Shown here piece by piece: positions 58,101 to 64,000 of a DNA stretch of 64,000 bases. The stretch's first letter is position 1. Every line of letters begins with the position of its first letter. The position numbers and the translations under genes were made by a program. The notes beneath the pieces were generated by a model that was given only the letters and a program-made list of their open reading frames with translations, had not been told where the DNA came from and ran no database searches. The DNA is from Hyparrhenia diplandra (taxonomy: Eukaryota > Streptophyta > Magnoliopsida > Poales > Poaceae): contig JADLZK010013168.1 in NCBI GenBank assembly GCA_015847255.1, forward strand, positions 1 to 64,000. The letters are read 5' to 3'.

Positions 58101-59933
58101 CTGCCATTTTCGGTGTTTAGTGGAATAGGGTGTTTGCTTGGTGTAGGCTATTAGGGTTTCTTGTGTAGTTTTAATTTTGCTTCTACGGAAGAGATATCCA
58201 CTTACTAGTATCATTCATCATAATGCATTCATCCATCATTCTAGTTTATTTTATGCAAGTATATCTCTATGCATTCGTATGGCTTACTCTCGCATATGCA
58301 TGCATCATATCGAGGATCGGAGGAGTTAGCTCGGGGAGGAGATCAAGGGAGCGGGAGGTCAACCTTCATCATCTCGAGTGCAGCCAAAAGATCCCACGGG
58401 AGAAGGAGGGACCGTGACTCCGGCTTCCAAAAGACTCTAACTTCTTCCTACCACTTTTCTAAAGGCAAGCCCCGGTGCATGCTGAACTTACCTATGCTTT
58501 TCAAATTAACTTGTTGAGTCCTTTTTATGAATCTTTGCATTAAGTATAGGAGGTGGTTGAAACCGTTGATGCAATGAATATCCTTGCTGAAGTTGTTGCC
58601 TATCCTATTTAGGAGTCTAGGTTAAATAAATGCTCGGTTATAATGATTGCGATGAGATGGTGATTTCCGGTCACCGAGAGGATATGCGCGGGTTAGTCAC
58701 ATGGGTGACTAACAAGCCGCTTCCGAGAATCAATAATAAAACATGTGAGATCGGATGGATATTGTGGTCTTCCATCTGATCAGCTAAGGACTTTACCCTT
58801 TGTCGGAAGCCTCGGCCGGAAGTTGAACGTACTGTTCATATAGTAGGCTCCCGGGTCGTGAGCCAAAGCTTGTGGGAATGTTAGGGGCGGGTACTTGTAC
58901 GCTTAACGCCCTCCTTGGCGTGGTTGGTTGGGTTTGATCGGGCGCATAGCGAGGCGCCTGGCGTCATCTTCGTTGCCTACTCACTTGGTGGCTCGAGAGG
59001 AGGGGGTTGCCTTGACGGTCCGGAGACATACGCCCCTAACATCTTGAAGTGATTAGGTACGCCCAATTACAAGTAGACCTAGTGTATGTGAGGGTTTTTC
59101 GCCGGTGGTTTGCAATCGATTCGAATCGCCATCTCTCTGGACGGTGAGAACCCGTCTGTCTCCGCGGCATCGTAGTTTAATATCACAATAATGGTTATTC
59201 TTATTCATGTTCTTCGATGTTAAAATGTTAATCAAGTTACTTATCTTTGTTATTTATATATTGAGCATATGTCTTTAATCTTGACTATACGGGGGCTTAT
59301 GGTTATGTAAGTAATAATAACCTTTTAACTTGGAAGAACCTCGAGTAGTATGTGTAGGCGCATTAATCAACTTTTATTTTCGAAAATAAATGTGAGTCGG
59401 CCCGACTCGGATAAAGCCAAGCATACTCATTGGAGTCTTTCCCTTATTTTTACGGTTTAAAAGCGGGTAAGTCTTGCGGAGTACAATTGAGTACTCACGT
59501 GTTAATTCGATATTCTGGTGATCCGTCTCAGCATGATTCGATCCGGTTGTGATGTTTGTGGTTGAAGAATAATGTCTAGGGCATGGCGATCTCCATATTT
59601 CGGTCTCTTGCTATTCGGGGTGACATTATGTTGGCACTATCTTATTTTATTTCCATTTGTACAACTATATTGTTTTCGAAAAGCTATTGCTTCGCACTCG
59701 AACTACTTTTGAAATAAATGGGTACATCACACTCGATTATAATATATTCAAATTTGGTTTTAAGATACTGCGAATTTAACTACCGAGCTCAACGATCTTG
59801 GTTGTATTTGTTGATGAGTTTGAAATCACCGAGATTTTTGAATCTAGGGTTTATATGGACTCAAGTGTAGGCTGCGATTGCTTCGGTAATTGCGAATTAT
59901 ACTTGATTTCTTATAAATTGGTCGGCTCTGTCA
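55192..59933 (+). repeat. Probable 5' LTR, unusually long
   Basis: About 4.7 kb from TGTAACACC to the TCA before the primer-binding site. It contains a GC-rich island (55870-56940), a T-rich tract (56940-58200), and then sequence with a near-palindromic GGAGTAC...GAGTACTCAC (59478-59499). The partner LTR lies outside the window, so the length is not proven, and the GC island could be a nested insertion. The long open frames in the island (for example 55907-56677) have no domain. Confidence 0.5.
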
Positions 59934-59936
59934 GCC

Positions 59937-59950
59937 TGGTATCGAGCTTA
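59937..59950 (+). other. Primer-binding site
   Basis: TGGTATCGAGCTTA. The first seven bases, TGGTATC, match the usual initiator tRNA-Met primer complement; the other gypsy element (47164-47170) uses the same bases. Confidence 0.55.
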
Positions 59951-61959
59951 GTTCAGTACTTAACAATCCGATCACGGTATTTAAGTTAAAATGAACAACT
60001 AATCTTTTGCCAAAATTTTGCGAAACGAAATCCTTTGATGGTGTGAGTAAAAGATTTGCAAAATTAATAGTGCCATGGTCATACCCTTATGCCCAATTAA
60101 GGACGGTCGGTGGCTTTACTAACTTGGGATGGGTTTTTGCATCATATTTTGTTGTTTGTGCTTGGTTGTCGCGGCGGCCGGTAGTGCGGGGCTACTCACT
60201 TGAGTAGTCATGTATGGATCGAAATACCCCTCGCCCGGGTAAATGATGTTCAATGCCTCTACGCTCAAGGTAAGATGTGAGTTGTGAGAGCATGATCGGG
60301 CAACCGCCAATCTAGGGGGTAAAAATAAAATGTTTTGAGAGCTCCATGGTCGGGTAGTGCCCCTGTAGACTTGTGTGTGGGTATTTTGGGTGTCTTTGGG
60401 TGTAAAATGTGTTTTTCCGCAAGGTATGCGATGCCGTCGGGTGGACCGACGACAAGTAGGTATATGAAATTTAAATTCATGCATTGCATAAATATATTGT
60501 GGGGGCTGAAATGAAGCTGTGCGGGTACACTAACTCTTTAAAACGTGTAGACCAGACTAGATGCGATTTATTTTCTTTTGAGAGAACGTTTGATGTGCCA
60601 CCATTTATAACGGCGATTATCTTATCTTTCCTATTACGTGAGGACATAAGATACACTCATGCATCATGTCATTCATGCATCCGCATCAATAAAAAGAAAA
60701 TAAAAGTATTTCTTTTCTTATCCTTATTCCTGTCTCTCCCCCTTAGTGAGCACTTGTCCCGTTTGTTAAGATTGACCTATCTCGTTCTCAATTTCACACA
60801 ATCTTCTAAATATATTACAATTGGTCCTCTCATCCCAAAGGTTAGCAACTTGAGTATCATTAGAGATAAGTTGCTTGGCGTGCCTAATTATCTCGACATG
60901 GTTAAGAAGATGGACAATACAAAGACCCATCCACACATAGATGACCGCACCCTAGGCAAACCGGATCATCATTAAAATTAATCCTTCCATTCTTTCCCTA
61001 TTTTATAGCTCTGTTTGGATAAGTTGGAATATCACTTAGAATCTGAGCTATCACTTGAGGGAGTTGCCAACAATGCTACGGTCCGTACCTTGATAAGCTT
61101 GGATATTGGGACAACCGAGGTTTTCTTTGGGAGGCGACTACTTTACTGTTTCAGAATGGACCTTTGTTTCATCACTCCCGGTAGAAGAAGAAGCGATTCC
61201 TATCAGCCCTATCGTGATCATCACCATTCCTACACTCGATGTAGAAGAAGATTACGATGGAGAAGGCGGCCTTGATAATGGAAGTAGTGTCTCAAATCTC
61301 CTAGAAGTTTCATAGTCACCACCGTCTCTTTAGATCATGCTAGTTATTAGCTAGTATGTCCCATCATAGGAAGTAAGATTTTATCATTAGATGGCCAGAT
61401 ATCTATTCCTACCCTTAGTGTTCCTATTTTGGAAAGAGACCATCGATACAGAAGCCCTTGAAGTAACCAGACTCTACAAGATGTCAATTGAGCCTTTGAT
61501 GAGTTTAATGGAAGAGTTCCACTTTGTGAAGCAATGTGCGTGATTTTGATATTATAGTCATGATGGCTATATCGAACCTTGGATTATGCGAACATTGGGC
61601 CGAAGAAGTTGAGTTGCTACATAATCCGTATCAACCATGACTATTGCGATGATGGGTGTGATGCCATTGGATTTATGGTTTTGTATTTGTTGAATGAATT
61701 TATTATCGCAATAAATTCTACGTAACTTTAAATTTGATGCATTTACACTATGTCAACATCATCGAGAATTTTTATTGGTTGGATTATGCGAGATGGTTAA
61801 AAACACATTTCGGGTGCTCGAGGGAGCAACCAACCGCCACCACCACCTCCTGTCAACCCGGAATAGTTCTTTGGCGAGTGTGCGGGTGAGTTGCGGAACA
61901 TCTCGCGCAACACCGCACGGGTGGAGGAAGTCGTAACAAGAATACTGGCGATAGGCTCG

Positions 61960-62720
61960 GTCATACAAAGAATTCAAGGGAACCGATCCACCTAAGTTCA
62001 CATTCGAGTGAACCCACCGCCGAGGAATGGATGGTTTCAAAGTGGAGGAAAAATTCAGATTGTTGGATTTGGTGAGGTGCGAGAAAGGCCGAGTATGCCG
62101 CTCATTTGCTTGAAGGACCAGCGAAATTTGGTGGAAAAATCATCGTGCCACCTACCCGGCTAATACTCTTATTACGGGATATGCTCACGGCGACTTTCCG
62201 TGGCGCTTACATTCATCAAGTGTGATTGCTATGAAGTTGGGTGAATTTATCAAAAGCTTAATCAAGATGACAAGACCATCAGCGAGTATCTTGAAGACTT
62301 TAATCGTTTGTCGGATGTGCACGGATATGGTGGATCGAGAAGAAAAAAGATAGCAAGTTTGAGAAGAGGACTTAATCCCAAGATGCGTAAGACTATTGGA
62401 GCCCCGTCGTAAAAGAGCTTCAATGAGTTCGTCGGTGACTTGCTTGTTGCAAGAGGAGAGCAACAACGCATATCTTTGCCGCCAAGAGCAAGAAGAGGCC
62501 GAGTGAGTCTAGTCCGAGTCGAACAAGGTTACGCACATTACTCATCCAAGCTACCAACAACTAGATGCCCCCTTCGCAAGAAGAGCCGCGATTTGAGAGT
62601 CCTCGTTACAGGAAGGCTCATGTTACACTTGCTCCAGGAACCCACACGGATCTTGTTGGATATAGTGCTTCTACCCACAACAAGTGCTATAATTGTGGGA
62701 CCTTGAGGACATTCTTCTAG
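61960..62720 (+). pseudogene. Gypsy gag
   Basis: The capsid domain is readable across shifting frames (AEYAAHLLEGPAKF near 62090; KTISEYLEDFNRL near 62270; FNEFVGDLLVARGEQQ near 62415). A CCHC zinc knuckle begins CYNCG near 62683. Numerous indels and stops. Confidence 0.75.
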
Positions 62721-62844
62721 GTTTTGCCCACAACCTAAGAGTAACCAACCCTACGGGCGAGAAGATTGGACAAGTGCACTCCACCAATATTGAAGAGAGT
62801 CCGGAGGGAGAGTCTATAGCTGCTGGCACTTGCCTAGTCAACAA

Positions 62845-62905
62845 TCACAATGTTGTGGTATTGTTTGACTCTGGATCATCTCACTCTTTCATGAGCCAAG
62901 CTTTT
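62845..62905 (+). pseudogene. Gypsy aspartic protease segment
   Basis: VVLFDSGSSHSFMS carries the catalytic DSG. The frame is open from 62693 to 63013, but the downstream part is broken. Confidence 0.8.
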
Positions 62906-63403
62906 GCCCAAGAACATAATGAGAATATATCTGATTTGGGTTATGGTTATCATATTAGCTCGGCCAGGGAGGCTGATCAACTTACGGGGAAGTTGTCGAA
63001 ATGTCTTGATTAAATTGGAAATTTAGAGATCGTGACCTCCCTAATAGTATTGCCGGGGTCGAGTTTTGGCGTCATTTTGGGAATGAATTGGATGAAGACT
63101 TGGGAGTAATTATAGACACCACGAATAGGGTCATCCTTTTGAAAGATCCTCATGATGGAAAAGAACACCGAGATAATTCTTCCCAAAACACCTAATCGAG
63201 ATCGTGTCTCATTTGCTCTACAAGTCACAAGAATCTCGGATATATACCGGTGGTATGTGAGTTTCACGATGTTTTTTTCGGAAGACTTGCGGGTTTACCA
63301 CCGGATAGAGATGTAGAGTTTGCCATAGAGCTTCTAGGAGGACGGCACCAATCTCGAAGACACGGCCTATAGGATGCCGCCCCATGAATTGGTGAGTTGA
63401 AAG

Positions 63404-64000
63404 TTGATTCAAGAGTTGCTAGATAAGGGTTTGATTAGACCAAGGTCATCACCATGGGGATGTCACGCTCTCTTTAATGAAGAAAAAGGACCAATCTTTG
63501 AGAATGTGTGTGGATTACCGACCACTCAATGCGGTGTGATTAAAAACAAGTATCCTTTGCCATGCATTGACATTCTCTTTGATCGGTTGTCCAAGGCTAA
63601 AAGTTTTCTCCAAGATCGATCTTCGTTCGGGCTATCATCAAATTAAGATCGGACCACAAGACATTCCAAAGACGGCTTTTTCTACAAAATATGGGTTGTA
63701 TAAGTATCTTGTCATGTCCTTTGGCTTGACAAATGCTCCAACTCATTTATGTGCCTAATGAATTCGGTATTCATGCCCGAGTTAGACAAATTCGTGGTTG
63801 TGTTTATCGATGATATTTTGGCTCGAAAAGCGAAGAAGACCATGCAAGCACATCTCAGAATAGTGTTAGCCAGGATCAGAGAGCACAAGCTTTATGCTAA
63901 GTTTAGCAAATGTGAGTTTTGGTTAAAGAAGGTGCAATTTCTTGGACATGTGTTATCAGAAGATGGAATTTCAGTGGATCCAAGCAAAGTTCAAGAAGTC
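63404..64000 (+). pseudogene. Gypsy reverse transcriptase, cut by window edge
   Basis: IQELLDKGLIRPRSSPWG (63404), KIDLRSGYHQIKIGPQDIPK (about 63615), YLVMSFGLTNAPTHLC (63700), then after a stop the catalytic VVVFIDDIL (about 63795) and KCEFWLKKVQFLGHVLS (about 63910). At least three frame breaks. The sequence continues beyond 64000. Confidence 0.88.

Larger units (their letters stand above)
55192..64000 (+). mobile_element. Ty3/gypsy LTR retrotransposon, right end outside the window
   Basis: An LTR-type start (TGTAACACC) is at 55192, a primer-binding-like TGGTATC at 59937-59943, then gag, protease and reverse transcriptase on the plus strand up to the window edge. Stops and frameshifts are frequent. 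The domain order and the TGTAACACC start fit the long-LTR chromovirus (Tekay/Del-like) gypsy group of grasses; the lineage is inferred. Confidence 0.8.

Noticed and set aside
1..64000. CRISPR arrays, operons, prophage or bacterial defence systems
   Set aside because: The sequence is plant nuclear DNA with split genes and grass repeats; no regularly spaced repeat array or bacterial gene cluster was seen.
1..64000. tRNA and rRNA genes
   Set aside because: No convincing cloverleaf or rRNA core sequence was noticed by eye; a covariance-model scan would be needed to exclude them.

Overview
This window looks like nuclear DNA from a grass, most likely Oryza or a close relative. It has GT-AG split plant genes, many Stowaway, Tourist and Mutator-type elements, plant L1-type LINEs and Ty3/gypsy retrotransposons. 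Real genes are few, and much of the sequence is mobile elements or their remains.

Layout. 1-1.4 kb: a long foldback Mutator-like element (9-bp target duplication) and a Stowaway. 2.8-10.3 kb: a nearly full-length, decayed LINE. It sits antisense inside what looks like the last exon of an unidentified minus-strand gene. 12.2-12.6 kb: an arabinogalactan-peptide gene (minus). 15.2-16.8 kb: a possible CACTA end and a 5'-truncated LINE with RNase H. 17-19.5 kb: a terminal-inverted-repeat transposon with a solo LTR nested in one arm; a second diverged copy of that LTR lies at 21.7-23 kb. 24.4-24.9 kb: a second arabinogalactan-peptide gene (plus). 27.0-31.2 kb: makorin, a CCCH/RING E3 ubiquitin ligase (minus, 6 exons). 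31.9-34.3 kb: a 5'-truncated LINE with a perfect 16-bp target duplication. 35.2-39.5 kb: a chloroplast-type carboxyl-terminal processing protease (minus, 12 exons). 40.1-42.3 kb: two tiny poly(A)-tail insertions and a LINE-like retroposon. 43.2-47.6 kb: a complete but internally deleted gypsy element with both LTRs and a 5-bp duplication. 48.5-49.6 kb: an intronless mitochondrial ADP/ATP carrier gene (plus). 50.1-53.1 kb: an NHX-type Na+(K+)/H+ antiporter (minus, 14 exons). 54.6-64 kb: an LTR-like block, then a gypsy element with an apparently very long LTR; its gag-pol runs off the right edge.

The genes do not form a pathway; they are independent housekeeping or stress-related genes. From memory, NHX4 and makorin carry adjacent locus numbers on rice chromosome 6, which would make this the orthologous segment. 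That is unverified.

Makorin, the protease and the antiporter are complete in exon structure, but each carries one or more small indels at conserved positions. This may mean consensus errors in the assembly rather than three dying genes. I found no convincing new multi-gene system. The most unusual observations are the two tail-only insertions sharing a TCGC-poly(A) end, the LINE that splits a host reading frame, and the nested solo LTR.
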